From VAZQ01 sp963739385 (GTDB taxonomy: Bacteria > Pseudomonadota > Alphaproteobacteria > Rhizobiales > Xanthobacteraceae), in NCBI GenBank assembly GCA_963739385.1, contig CAVUAI010000063.1, forward strand, positions 62,001-126,000: a stretch of 64,000 bases of DNA, written 5' to 3'. The translations under genes were made by a program, and so were the position numbers. Position 1 is the stretch's first letter; each line of letters starts with the position of its first letter. Below, in pieces: positions 1 through 9,265 of the stretch. The notes under the pieces were generated by a model, which saw only the letters and a program-made list of their open reading frames with translations, did not search any database and had not been told where the DNA came from.

Positions 1-1
1 A

Positions 2-196
2 ATCGCCGAGGCGGCGGCGGAACTCACAGCCGCCGGCAAGCTTGTTACAGTCGCAGGCGGCGGCGACACGGTTGCAGCGCTCAACGGCGCCGGCGTGACC
101 GACCGCTTTACCTACATTTCGACTGCCGGCGGCGCTTTCCTCGAATGGCTCGAAGGTAAGACGTTGCCGGGAGTAGAGGTGCTCCGGGTAAGGTGA
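2..196 (+). CDS. pgk: Phosphoglycerate kinase, C-terminal end (partial)
   Basis: The gene enters from the left edge and only its last 64 codons are present. They contain the phosphoglycerate kinase nucleotide-binding loop GGGDTVAAL and the family C-terminus with TAGGAFLEWLEGK and LPGVEVL. The enzyme interconverts 1,3-bisphosphoglycerate and 3-phosphoglycerate with ADP/ATP in cytosolic glycolysis, gluconeogenesis and the Calvin cycle. The aldolase gene follows 94 bases downstream on the same strand, so the two are probably one glycolytic unit. The stop codon is TGA at 194-196. Confidence 0.93.
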   Translation: MAEAAAELTAAGKLVTVAGGGDTVAALNGAGVTDRFTYISTAGGAFLEWLEGKTLPGVEVLRVR

Positions 197-290
197 TGGT
201 GGCTGGCGGAAGCAAAGCCGCCCGCCTTTGCAATGACACCAAGACACGGCAAAATCTTCGACCAGTTTAAGATAGACGGAGGAAGCTGCG

Positions 291-1316
291 ATGAACCTCG
301 CTGAGCTCAACAAGGTCGCCGAGGCCATGGTCGCGCCGGGCCGCGGCATTCTGGCCGCGGACGAGTCCTCGGGTACCATCAAGAAGCGGTTCGACGCGAT
401 CGGTACCGAATCGACCCCCGACAGCCGCCGCGACTACCGCGAATTGCTCTTTCGCTCGTCCGACGCGATGTCCAAATTTATTTCCGGCGTCATCCTCTAC
501 GACGAGACCATCCGTCAGAACGCCAGGGACGGCACCCCGCTGGTCAAGGTGATCGAGAAGGCGGGCGTGCTGCCCGGGATCAAGGTCGACAAGGGCACGA
601 AACCGCTCCCGTTCTCGCCCGGCGAGGTGATCACCGAGGGTCTGGACGGGCTGCGCGAGCGCTTGGTGGAGTATCGCGGCCTTGGCGCCAAATTCGCCAA
701 GTGGCGCGCGGTGATCGACATCGGTCCCAAGATCCCGAGCTATTGCGCGATCATCACCAACGCGCACGCGCTCGCACGCTATGCCGCGCTCTGCCAGGAG
801 GAAGGCATCGTTCCGATTGTCGAGCCGGAGGTGCTGATGGACGGCGAGCACGACATCGATGCCTGCTACATGGTCACCGAATGGCTGCTCAAGACCGTAT
901 TCGAGCAGCTCTACTACCAGAAGGTCGCGCTCGAGGGCATGGTGCTCAAGCCCAACATGGTGATCGCCGGCAAGAAGGCGAAGAACCGCGCCGGCGTCGA
1001 AGAGGTCGCGGAGAAGACCATCAGGGTGCTCAAAGCCTGCGTGCCCGCCGCCGTGCCGGGGATTGCATTCCTCTCCGGCGGCCAGTCCGACGAGGAGGCG
1101 ACCGCTCATCTCGACGCCATGAACCGCATTGGCGGAGTGCCGTGGAAACTGACGTTCAGCTACGGACGGGCCCTGCAGGCGGCGCCGCAGAAGGCTTGGT
1201 CCGGCAAGAGCGAAAACGTCGCGGCCGCCCAGCGCGCGTTCTCCCACCGTGCGATGATGAACAGCCTCGCCGCGCTCGGCCAGTGGAAGCAGGACTTGGA
1301 ACGCAAGGCGGCCTGA
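291..1316 (+). CDS. Class I fructose-bisphosphate aldolase
   Basis: This 341-residue protein matches class I (Schiff-base) aldolases from its first residues (GRGILAADESSGTIKKRF) to its end. The lysine in GMVLKPNM (about residue 221) is in the position of the Schiff-base lysine, and the phosphate-binding LSGGQSDEEAT follows near residue 262. It cleaves fructose 1,6-bisphosphate to dihydroxyacetone phosphate and glyceraldehyde 3-phosphate and needs no metal. The length is normal. The ATG is preceded by GGAGGAAGC, a good ribosome binding site. It lies directly behind pgk, a common arrangement in Bradyrhizobium relatives. Confidence 0.95.
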   Translation: MNLAELNKVAEAMVAPGRGILAADESSGTIKKRFDAIGTESTPDSRRDYRELLFRSSDAMSKFISGVILYDETIRQNARDGTPLVKVIEKAGVLPGIKVDKGTKPLPFSPGEVITEGLDGLRERLVEYRGLGAKFAKWRAVIDIGPKIPSYCAIITNAHALARYAALCQEEGIVPIVEPEVLMDGEHDIDACYMVTEWLLKTVFEQLYYQKVALEGMVLKPNMVIAGKKAKNRAGVEEVAEKTIRVLKACVPAAVPGIAFLSGGQSDEEATAHLDAMNRIGGVPWKLTFSYGRALQAAPQKAWSGKSENVAAAQRAFSHRAMMNSLAALGQWKQDLERKAA

Positions 1317-1499
1317 AGCGCCCAACCGACGGGCTGGTCGACACCGGGCGCCTACTCGGTCGCGCCGGCGCGGCGTGCCGCTTGGCTCCGCCGGCGCAGC
1401 CCACATGAGGCCGCGTCGGCCGGTCTTTACCGTCTCGTAGGGTTGAGGTTGTATAAACGCCCCCAAACCGCCCGATTTGCAGGGGCAATTCGCATTTTC

Positions 1500-2156
1500 A
1501 TGCCGTCCCTATCCAAACCGGCCGAACCGCGGCGCGCCGCCCCGCGCCTCTATCTCGTGACCCCGCAGCACCCGGACGGGCTCGCCGATCGTCTGGCGCA
1601 GGCGCTCGCCGGTGCCGAGGTCGCCGCCGTGCTGCTTCGCCTGCCCGACACCGATGAGCGCACGCGGATCAACCATGCCAAGGCGCTGGCGCCGACCGTA
1701 CAGAACACCGGCGCGGCCCTCCTGCTTGACGGCCATCCCGAGCTCGCGGCCCGCGCCGGCGCCGACGGCGCCCATCTCGACGGCATCGAGGCGCTTGGGC
1801 CGGCGCTTGCGACGCTCAAGCCCGAGCGCATCGCCGGTTGCGGGCGGCTTCCGACCCGGCACGACGCCATGCTCGCCGCCGAGGCCGGCGCCGATTACGT
1901 GATGTTCGGCGAGCCGGACGCGAGCGGTCGCCGGCCGTCCTTTGACGCGATCACCGAGCGCTTGGCGTGGTGGGCGGAAGTCTTCGAAATCCCGTGCGTC
2001 GGATACGCCGCCTCGCTGGACGAGATCGAGCCGATCGCGGCGGCCGGCGCCGACTTCATCGCAGTCGGCGATTGCGTCTTCGGTGATGCGCGCGGAGATC
2101 GCGCGGCGGTGGCCGATGCGGCACGCCGGCTCGCGGCGGCGGAGACAACGGCATGA
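1500..2156 (+). CDS. Thiamine-phosphate synthase-like (ThiE/TenI fold) protein
   Basis: About 218 residues from ATG 1500; a TTG at 1443 would add 19 residues that look non-coding. The beta/alpha-barrel pattern of ThiE is visible: RLYLVTPQ at the start, AGADGAHLDG near residue 85, GADYVMFGE near residue 140, and GADFIAVGDCVF near the end. True ThiE joins HMP-PP and thiazole phosphate to thiamine phosphate. Here the usual ND at the end of strand 3 is LDGH, and the pyrophosphate-binding PVFxTxTK loop is replaced by EPDASGRRP, so thiamine synthase activity is doubtful. The stop overlaps the next start (ATGA at 2153), indicating translational coupling. Confidence 0.8.
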   Translation: MPSLSKPAEPRRAAPRLYLVTPQHPDGLADRLAQALAGAEVAAVLLRLPDTDERTRINHAKALAPTVQNTGAALLLDGHPELAARAGADGAHLDGIEALGPALATLKPERIAGCGRLPTRHDAMLAAEAGADYVMFGEPDASGRRPSFDAITERLAWWAEVFEIPCVGYAASLDEIEPIAAAGADFIAVGDCVFGDARGDRAAVADAARRLAAAETTA

Positions 2157-3214
2157 GAATCGCCCGATATTCCGCGGTCGGCATTCTGGCGGCGACCCTG
2201 TCGACGGGGCTCATTGCCGCGGCTGTGGCGCAGGCGCCCACACCGCCGGCGCCCACACCGCCCGCGCCCAAGGCTGCTCCGAAGCCCGCCCCACGTAAAC
2301 CGGCCGCGAGCGAGACCGCACCTCCGACCGCCGCGGCTCCAGCTGCGCCTCGGCGCGAACTTGACATGGCCTACGGCGCGTTTCAGCGCGGCTACTACAT
2401 CACCGCGTTCTCGCTCGCGACCGCGCGCGCCGCCGACCAGAACGACGTGAAGGCCATGGCGCTGCTCGGCGAGCTTTACGCCAATGGCCTCGGTGTCGAG
2501 CGCGACGACAAGAAAGCCGCCGAATGGTACGGGCTGGCGGCCGAGCGGGGCGACCGCGAAGCGATGCACGCCTTGGCCATGCTTCATTTCGCCGGCCGCG
2601 TCGGCGGCGCCAGCCGCGAGCAGGGGGCGAAGCTGCTGGCCGCGGCGGCCATGCTCGGACACACGCTGGCATCCTACAATCTCGGCCTCCTCTACCTCGA
2701 GGGCCAATTGTTCCCACAGGATCTCGCGCGCGCCGCCGAGCTGTTCCGCGTCGCCGCGCAGGCCGGCATTCCGGAGGCGCAGTACGCGCTCGCCACCTTC
2801 TACAAGGAGGGCCGCGGCGTCCCGAAGGATATGACGGAGGCGGCGCGGCTCCTCGCCGCGGCGGCGCGCGCCGACCACACCGACGCCCAGGTCGAATATG
2901 CAATCGCCCTGTTCAACGGAACCGGCGTCGCCAGAAACGAGCAGCTGGCCGCGATCCTGTTGGCGAGGGCGGCACGCAAGGGCAATCCGATCGCGCAAAA
3001 CCGATTGGCCAATATCCTTGCGGTCGGGCGGGGGCTGCAGTCCAACGCGGTTGAGGCCGTCAAGTGGCACATCATCGCCAAGGCCGGGGGCGTCAGCGAC
3101 GTTCCGCTCGACGCCTTCGTGCAGAAGCAGACGCCGGAGGTTCGCGCCGCCGGCGAGAAGGCCGCCAAGCCCTGGATCGATGCGCTCAAGGAGCAGCGCG
3201 AGTCGCGCTCTTGA
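2153..3214 (+). CDS. Secreted Sel1/TPR-repeat protein
   Basis: The 353-residue protein begins with a signal peptide (MRIARYSAVGILAATLSTGL, then AAAVAQA), followed by a proline/alanine-rich linker to about residue 65. Six or so Sel1-type repeats of about 36 residues follow, with the signatures ALLGELYANGLGV, AEWYGLAAERGD, ALAMLHFAG, YNLGLLYLEG, ALATFYKEGRGV and RLANILAVGRGL. Such proteins sit in the periplasm as protein-protein scaffolds. Its start overlaps the stop of the ThiE-like gene by four bases, so it is co-translated with it. No enzymatic residues are visible and the partner is unknown. Confidence 0.88.
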   Translation: MRIARYSAVGILAATLSTGLIAAAVAQAPTPPAPTPPAPKAAPKPAPRKPAASETAPPTAAAPAAPRRELDMAYGAFQRGYYITAFSLATARAADQNDVKAMALLGELYANGLGVERDDKKAAEWYGLAAERGDREAMHALAMLHFAGRVGGASREQGAKLLAAAAMLGHTLASYNLGLLYLEGQLFPQDLARAAELFRVAAQAGIPEAQYALATFYKEGRGVPKDMTEAARLLAAAARADHTDAQVEYAIALFNGTGVARNEQLAAILLARAARKGNPIAQNRLANILAVGRGLQSNAVEAVKWHIIAKAGGVSDVPLDAFVQKQTPEVRAAGEKAAKPWIDALKEQRESRS

Positions 3215-3360
3215 CGCGACCGCGCCGGGCGGGCAGACCCCTCGGCTTCACCGTCATGCTCGCGCAAGCGGCATCCAGTGGACCGCGCGCGCCGTCGCTT
3301 CGATGAGCGCAACCGGATCGTCCCGTCAGGGACGACTGCAACTCATGCCGCGCGATCTCC

Positions 3361-4158
3361 ATGCTCCGCTCCGCTCTCCTCAACGTGATGATCAAGGCCG
3401 CCCATAAGGCCAGCCGCGCGCTCAAGCGCGATTTCGGCGAAATCGAGCACCTGCAGGTCTCCCTCAAGGGGCCGGCGAACTTCGTCACCTCCGCCGACCG
3501 GCGGGCGGAGGAGATCCTGCGCGAGGAGCTCGAACATGCGCGTCCCGGCTACGGCTTTCTTGGCGAGGAAGGCGGCGCGCGCGAGGGCAGCGACAAGACC
3601 CACCGCTGGATCGTCGATCCCATCGACGGCACGCTGAACTTCCTGCACGGCATCCCGCATTTTGCGATCTCGATCGCGCTCGAGCGGGAAGGCACCATTA
3701 TTGCAGGGGTCGTCTACAATCCCGCGAACGATGAGCTTTTCACTGCGGAACGCGGCAAGGGCGCGTTCCTCAACGACCAGCGGCTAAGGGTGGCGGCTCG
3801 CCGCCGGCTCGCCGACGCGGTGGTTGGCTGCGCGCTCCCGCATCCCAGCCGCGGCGACGTGGAGCTCACGCGCCGCGAGCATCTCGCCGTTCAGGACAAG
3901 GTCGCCGGGATGCGGCGGTTCGGCGCGGCGGCGCTCGACCTCGCCTGGGTCGCCGCCGGCCGTCTCGATGCCTATTGGGAACGCGGCCTCTCGCCCTGGG
4001 ATATGGCGGCGGGCATCGCACTCGTGCGCGAGGCCGGCGGCTTCAGCACCGACCTCGACGGGCGCGACGACATGATGAAATCCGGCGACATCCTTGCGGG
4101 CAACGAGGAGGTCCACCGGGAACTGCTGCGCCTGCTCAAGGCCGCACGCACGGTGTGA
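3361..4158 (+). CDS. suhB: Inositol monophosphatase family protein (SuhB-like)
   Basis: A 265-residue member of the Mg-dependent inositol monophosphatase family. The metal-binding motifs are complete: GEEGG (about residue 65), WIVDPIDGTLNFLHG (about residue 82) and SPWDMAAG (about residue 215). The family hydrolyses inositol-1-phosphate or related sugar phosphates; SuhB proteins can also act in rRNA antitermination. It follows the Sel1 protein after about 145 bases and precedes the MotA/MotB-like pair. The exact substrate cannot be told from sequence. Confidence 0.92.
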   Translation: MLRSALLNVMIKAAHKASRALKRDFGEIEHLQVSLKGPANFVTSADRRAEEILREELEHARPGYGFLGEEGGAREGSDKTHRWIVDPIDGTLNFLHGIPHFAISIALEREGTIIAGVVYNPANDELFTAERGKGAFLNDQRLRVAARRRLADAVVGCALPHPSRGDVELTRREHLAVQDKVAGMRRFGAAALDLAWVAAGRLDAYWERGLSPWDMAAGIALVREAGGFSTDLDGRDDMMKSGDILAGNEEVHRELLRLLKAARTV

Positions 4159-4366
4159 TCGGCCGGACAGGCGCGTTCAGGCCCGCTCGCCGGATTCCGG
4201 GCTCAGTCAGCAGGATTTCCGCGCGTCGGCGCCCGCCGACAGGGCCCCGACCGCCGGCGGCGCCCCCCGGCGCGGTCCGACCTCCGGCCCGCCGGCAGCG
4301 GACAGGCGGGGTTCTTCCTTCCGCCGCGCCACTGCCTTATTGTCAGGCGAGTCAGGGGCGCTGATC

Positions 4367-5365
4367 ATGGCGCGAGATCTCGATCCATTTAAGCTGTCCT
4401 CACCCCGGATTTTTCTTGTCCGGATGGTGGTATTCCTGACGCTGTGCGCGCTGCTCGTGATCGTGCTCTACAAGCAGATCTGGGCCGCCTTTCTCGCCAA
4501 TCCCGGGCTCAATGCCCTGATCGTCGGGGTGCTCGGTATCGGTATCGCGCTCGCCTTCCGGCAGGTGATGCGGCTGTTCCCCGAGGTCGACTGGGTCAAC
4601 GGATTCAGACTTGCGGACCCCGGGCTTGCGGTCGAGCGCCCGCCGGTACTGCTCGCGCCCATGGCCGTGCTGCTGCGTGACCGCATCGGCCGCATGACGA
4701 TCTCCGCGCAGATGATGCGCGGCATTCTCGATTCGATCGCGGCCCGGTTGGACGAAGCGCGCGACGTGTCGCGCTACATGACCGGCCTGCTGGTGTTCCT
4801 CGGGCTGCTCGGCACGTTCTGGGGCCTGATCGAGACAGTCGGCTCGGTGGGCAATGTGATCAACAGCCTCAAGCCGGGCGGCGACGCGGCCGCCATTTTC
4901 GATTCGCTCAAAGAGGGCTTGGCCGCACCGCTCAGCGGCATGGGAATTTCATTCTCGTCCTCGCTGTTCGGACTGGCCGGGTCGCTGGTGCTCGGCTTTC
5001 TCGACCTGCAAACCAGCCAGGCGCAGAACCGGTTCTATACCGAGCTCGAGGACTGGCTCTCCACCACGGTGGGCGATCTCGGCGTCGGTGGCGAGGCGGC
5101 GGCGGTGGCGGGGCCGGGGCTGGGGCCGATGTCGGGCGATCTGCGAACGGCCATCGAGCGCCTGCGCGAGGCGATTTCCGACAGCGGATCGAATCGGGCG
5201 ACGACCACCGCCATGGCCAATCTCGCCGAAGCGATCCAGGGGCTGGTCCACCACATGCGCACCGAGCAGCAGATGATCCGCGACTGGGTCGACTCGCAGG
5301 CCCAGCAGCATCGCGACGTTCGTCGGCTGCTCGAGATTCTGGTGCGCGAAGAAGTAAACAAGTAG
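4367..5365 (+). CDS. MotA/TolQ/ExbB-like inner-membrane proton-channel protein
   Basis: Starting at ATG 4367 gives 332 residues; the open frame extends upstream to 4094 but that stretch overlaps suhB in another frame and looks non-coding. Four hydrophobic segments are visible: about 12-33, 45-65, 137-160 and 188-210, with the YMTGLLVFLGLLGTFWGLIE stretch typical of the MotA/TolQ/ExbB core. A helical tail rich in charged residues follows. The next gene encodes an OmpA/MotB-like partner 28 bases downstream. Together they probably form a stator-like proton channel coupled to the cell wall, but this is not a flagellar locus. Confidence 0.85.
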   Translation: MARDLDPFKLSSPRIFLVRMVVFLTLCALLVIVLYKQIWAAFLANPGLNALIVGVLGIGIALAFRQVMRLFPEVDWVNGFRLADPGLAVERPPVLLAPMAVLLRDRIGRMTISAQMMRGILDSIAARLDEARDVSRYMTGLLVFLGLLGTFWGLIETVGSVGNVINSLKPGGDAAAIFDSLKEGLAAPLSGMGISFSSSLFGLAGSLVLGFLDLQTSQAQNRFYTELEDWLSTTVGDLGVGGEAAAVAGPGLGPMSGDLRTAIERLREAISDSGSNRATTTAMANLAEAIQGLVHHMRTEQQMIRDWVDSQAQQHRDVRRLLEILVREEVNK

Positions 5366-5393
5366 ACCCGATCAGGCCTTAGGTAGGGATCCG

Positions 5394-6421
5394 ATGGCTC
5401 TTGCGCGCGCCCGCCGCGACGGCGGCATGAACTACTGGCCGGGATTCGTCGACGCGCTGTCGACCTTGATCCTCGGCATCATCTTCCTGCTGACCGTATT
5501 CGCCGTGGTGCAGTTCTACCTGACGCAGGAGGTCGCCGGCAAAGACACGGCGCTCAGCCGGCTCACTGCCCAGATCGCGCAGCTCACCGAGCTGCTGTCG
5601 CTGGAGAAGACCGGCAAGCTCAGCCTGGAGGAGCAACTCGCCTCGTTGCAGTCGACGCTGGCCACGACCGAAGGCGAGCGCGACCGCTACAAGGGCCTTT
5701 ACGACGGCGCGGGCAGCGGCGCGGCCGATGCCCAGAGCAAGGCTTCAGCGCTCAGCAATCAGCTGGACGCAGAAAAGCGACTGACCGCCCGCGCCCTGGC
5801 GCAGGTCGAGGTCCTCAACCAGCAGATCGCGGCGCTGCGGCGCCAGCTTTCCGCGCTCGAAGAAGCGCTCGACGCGACCGAGAAGAAGGACAAGGAGTTG
5901 CAGGCGCGCATCGCCGATCTCGGCCAGCGGCTGAACGTCGCGCTCGCCCAGCGCGTGCAGGAGCTCTCCCGATACCGTTCCGATTTCTTCGGGCGGCTGC
6001 GGACGATTCTCGGAAACCGCCCCGACATCCGCATCGTCGGCGACCGCTTCGTGTTCCAGTCGGAAGTGTTCTTCGACACCGGCAAGGCCAGTCTCGACAA
6101 ACCGGAGGGCCGCGCCGAGCTCGACGGGCTCGCCAGCGCGCTGCTCGAGCTGGAAAAGAAGATCCCGGCGAGATTCCCTGGGTGCTGCGCGTCGACGGCC
6201 ACACCGATGTCCGGCCGATCAACAGCCCGCAATTCAAGAACAATTGGGAGCTGTCGGTCGGACGCGCGATCTCGGTGGTGCAATATCTCATCGGCAGGGG
6301 CGTATCGCCGCAACGTCTCGTCGCGGCCGGATTCGGCGAATTCCAGCCGATCGACTCCGACAAGACCGAGGAAGCGTTCAATCGCAATCGCCGTATCGAG
6401 CTGAAGCTCACGGAGCGGTGA
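5394..6421 (+). CDS. MotB/OmpA-like peptidoglycan-binding protein, frameshifted
   Basis: The N-terminus has a single membrane anchor (TLILGIIFLLTVFAVVQFYL), then a coiled coil from about residue 45 to 200, then an OmpA-like domain (FFDTGKASL, VDGHTDVRPI, NNWELSVGRA, NRRIELKL). The frame breaks at about base 6167: reading ATC CCG GCG AGA instead of the expected ATC CCG GGC GAG, consistent with loss of one G. The first frame runs out to 6404 as nonsense; the real domain continues in the next frame to TGA 6419-6421. The total, 1028 bases, is one short of a multiple of three. It is the partner of the MotA-like gene. The break may be a true mutation or an assembly error. Confidence 0.85.
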
Positions 6422-6584
6422 GGTCGATATTGCGCGCGCGGATTCCGTCGCCAGTCGCGAGTGTCGGTTTGCCAGGCAGTCGGCCGTGCACCGGCTGCGT
6501 GCAGCTGTCGGCCGCCGAGCATGCGCAGACGACCTAGGCTTGTCTGCGGTGGCCAGCATCCTCACCCCAGGCGCCGCGCCCACG

Positions 6585-7055
6585 ATGACTAGTGCGGCCT
6601 TCATTCTCCGGCCCTACGCGCCCGCCGACGAGGACGCCGCGATCGGATTGTGGCTGCGGACTTGGCTGCTTGCCTACCCACAGATCGATTTCACCCAGCG
6701 GGTCGACTGGTGGCGCCAGCGCTGGCGCGATGAGCTCGTGCCGGCGGCAACGATCGCGGTCGCCGAAGCGAATAACGAAATCATCGGCTTCGTCACCGTC
6801 GATCCGGTCACCTTCGACCTCGATCAGATGGTGGTAGCGCCCGAAGCCTGGGGCAGCGGCGTCGCCGCGGCGCTCATCGCGGAAGCCAAGCGGATCTCTC
6901 CCAAGGGCCTCGACCTGCACGTCAACCAGGACAATGTGCGCGCGGTTCGTTTCTACGAAAAGCAGGGCTTCGTGGTTTCCGGCGAAGCGTTCAACTGGCG
7001 CTCGGGCGCGCCCGTCCACAAGATGAGCTGGCGCCCGACTTCGGCGTCGTCCTGA
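6585..7055 (+). CDS. GNAT family N-acetyltransferase
   Basis: About 156 residues from ATG 6585 (the open frame begins at 6486 but the family fold starts at FILRPYAPADEDAAIGLW). The acetyl-CoA fold is recognisable: IIGFVTVDP strand 4, then MVVAPEAWGSGVAAALI for the pyrophosphate loop (a variant of Q/RxxGxG/A), and LDLHVNQDNVRAVRFYEKQGF in the C-terminal half. It would transfer an acetyl group to an amine, substrate unknown. It is followed by the convergent ABC exporter gene. Confidence 0.87.
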   Translation: MTSAAFILRPYAPADEDAAIGLWLRTWLLAYPQIDFTQRVDWWRQRWRDELVPAATIAVAEANNEIIGFVTVDPVTFDLDQMVVAPEAWGSGVAAALIAEAKRISPKGLDLHVNQDNVRAVRFYEKQGFVVSGEAFNWRSGAPVHKMSWRPTSASS

Positions 7056-7140
7056 AGGGCGGCTTTCCTCGCGATTGGAGCTGCAGGTCTTGCATGCCGG
7101 GGCAGGCAACGTGCCACCTGAACTCACGATCAGGGGCGCG

Positions 7141-8964
7141 TCAGGTCCGGAACTGCAGCCGCGCCAGGCGCGCGTAGAGACCGCCCGCCGCCACCAGCTT
7201 TTCGTGGGTGCCCTGCTCGACGATCCGGCCCGCCTCCATCACCAGGATGCGGTCGCAGGACAGCACGGTGGCGAGCCGGTGCGCGATCACGAGCGTGGTC
7301 CGATCCTGCATCAGATGCTCGAGCGCATCCTGCACCAGCGTCTCGCTCTCGGCATCGAGCGAGGATGTGGCTTCGTCGAGCAGCAGGAGCGGCGCCGCCC
7401 GCAGCACGGCGCGGGCAATGGCGATCCGCTGGCGCTGGCCGCCCGACAGCGTCATCCCGTGTTCGCCGACCGGAGTTTCGAACTTCTGCGGCAGGCGGTG
7501 GATGAACTCGACCGCGTGCGCAAGCTCTGCCGCGTGCTCGACCTCGGGGTCGCTCGCGTCGGGCCGGCCGAAACGGATGTTTTCGCGGACGGACGTAGCA
7601 AAGATGACCGGTTCCTGCGGCACCAGTGCAATACGCCGGCGCAGTGCCACGGGATCGACATCGACCAGCGGCACCCCGTCGACGGCCACCGCGCCGGACT
7701 TGGTGTCGTAGAACCGCAGGATGAGATGAAAGATCGTGCTCTTGCCCGCCCCGGAAGGGCCGACGATCGCAACCTTTTCGCCCCGCCCAACGCGGAACGT
7801 CACGCCGTCGAGCACCACGCTCCCCGGCCGCGTCGGATAGGAAAAGCGAACATTCGCGAAGGCGATTTCCCCGCGCGGCGGCTCGGGCAGCGCCGCCGGC
7901 CGCGCCGGCGGAACGATCGCCGGCCGCACGTTCAGGATCTCGAACAGCCGCTCGGCGGCGCCGGACGCCTGCGAGACCTCGCCCCAGACTTCCGAAAGCT
8001 GGCCAAGTCCGGCGGCGGCGAACACCGCATACAGCACGAATTGCGACAAGCGGCCCGCGCTCATGCGGCCCGCGAGCACGTCCTGTGCGCCGACCCACAG
8101 CACCACCACCACGCTCGCGAAGACGAGAAAAATGGCGATCGCGGTGAGGACTGCGCGCGCCTGGATCGACTCGCGCGCGGCGACGAAGGCGCGCTCGACC
8201 GCGGCGCCGAAGCGGCTCTTCGCCAGCGCCTCGTTGGTGAAGGCCTGCAGCACGCGCACCGCCCCGATCATCTCGGAGGCATAGGCGGTGGCATCGGCGA
8301 GCGTATCCTGCGCCGCGCGCGAGCGCCGGCGCACCGCCCGCCCGAAGCCGTAGAGCGGCAGCACGATCACGGGAATGGCGGCGAGCACGAAGGCCGAAAG
8401 CCGGGAACTCGTGACCACCATCATCGCGGCCGCACCGAAAAAAAGCACGAGATTGCGCAGAGCGACTGAAACCGACGCGCCCACCGCGGCCTTGATCTGC
8501 GTGGTGTCGGCCGCGAGCCGCGAGACCAGTTCTCCGCTCCTTGCCTCGTCGAAATAGGCGGGCGAGAGCGAAACGAGATGGCCGAACACCGCTTCGCGCA
8601 AATCGGCGACGATGCGCTCGCCCAGCGTGGTGACGAGGTAGAACCGAGCGGCGCTGGCCAGCGCCAGCACGGCCACGATTCCGATCATCACCGTGAAATA
8701 GCTGTCGATCAGGCTGACGCTTTCGTGCGAGAACCCGAAATCGACCATGCGCCGCACCGCGACCGGCACGATCAGCGTGGTGACGGCGGCGACCAGAAGG
8801 GCGACCACCGCTGCTCCCGCGCGCCAGCGATAGCGCGCGACGTAGGGGAGGAGCGACAACAACGGCCGAAGTCGGCGGTTGGGCGCCGCCGCCGCCGCGG
8901 GGGCGGCCGCATCCTCGACCGCGGTGCCAGCCGCGCGCGCGGCATCTCGCTCGACGACGTTCAT
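7141..8964 (-). CDS. ABC exporter, fused membrane and ATPase domains (MsbA/LmrA type)
   Basis: Starting at ATG 8964 (MNVVERDAARAAGT) gives 607 residues; the frame is open to 9276 but upstream sequence is non-coding and overlaps the rpmE promoter region. Residues about 30-340 form a six-helix type I exporter domain; 360-600 form the ATPase with Walker A GPSGAGKST, signature LSGGQRQRIAIARA, Walker B LLLLDEATSSLD and switch histidine in VIAHRLATV. It is a half-transporter that would homodimerise in the inner membrane to export lipid or other hydrophobic substrate. A GGGTGAG sequence lies just before the ATG. It is divergent from rpmE. Confidence 0.92.
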   Translation of the reverse strand: MNVVERDAARAAGTAVEDAAAPAAAAAPNRRLRPLLSLLPYVARYRWRAGAAVVALLVAAVTTLIVPVAVRRMVDFGFSHESVSLIDSYFTVMIGIVAVLALASAARFYLVTTLGERIVADLREAVFGHLVSLSPAYFDEARSGELVSRLAADTTQIKAAVGASVSVALRNLVLFFGAAAMMVVTSSRLSAFVLAAIPVIVLPLYGFGRAVRRRSRAAQDTLADATAYASEMIGAVRVLQAFTNEALAKSRFGAAVERAFVAARESIQARAVLTAIAIFLVFASVVVVLWVGAQDVLAGRMSAGRLSQFVLYAVFAAAGLGQLSEVWGEVSQASGAAERLFEILNVRPAIVPPARPAALPEPPRGEIAFANVRFSYPTRPGSVVLDGVTFRVGRGEKVAIVGPSGAGKSTIFHLILRFYDTKSGAVAVDGVPLVDVDPVALRRRIALVPQEPVIFATSVRENIRFGRPDASDPEVEHAAELAHAVEFIHRLPQKFETPVGEHGMTLSGGQRQRIAIARAVLRAAPLLLLDEATSSLDAESETLVQDALEHLMQDRTTLVIAHRLATVLSCDRILVMEAGRIVEQGTHEKLVAAGGLYARLARLQFRT

Positions 8965-9265
8965 CTCACCCGGCTCTTGCAACTTCGGCTTAGACCAAGC
9001 CAAAGCTGCGCGACCATGCCCCGGCGGCCGCCGGGTGGCAATCGGCCGACCGACCGAATATGGGCTCCGGAGGCGTGCCCCACCACGCATCCCGGTGTCG
9101 CGGCCGGGAACCAGGCGGCGGCAACGGCAACGCTCGATGCAGGCGCGGCGGCGGGCCGTCGAGCGCCGCCAGGCCCGAGCCGGGCGCGGCTTGTCTCCCC
9201 CCGCGGCGTCGGCTATAGAGCCGCAACTTTTCGACTTGCAACCGCGCGCCCACACGCCGCGCAGG

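Noticed and set aside
4094..4366. Upstream start for the MotA-like gene
   Set aside because: Overlaps suhB out of frame and reads as arginine/proline-rich noise.
7075..8469. 464-codon + strand frame
   Set aside because: It is the antisense shadow of the ABC exporter; composition is arginine/histidine/aspartate-heavy with no motif, while the minus strand has full Walker and signature motifs.
8879..9265. N-terminal extension of rpmE
   Set aside because: L31 is about 75 residues; the extension is antisense to the ABC exporter start.
9000..9265. N-terminal extension of the ABC exporter to 9276
   Set aside because: Arginine-rich, no family similarity, and overlaps the rpmE start; ATG 8964 fits.
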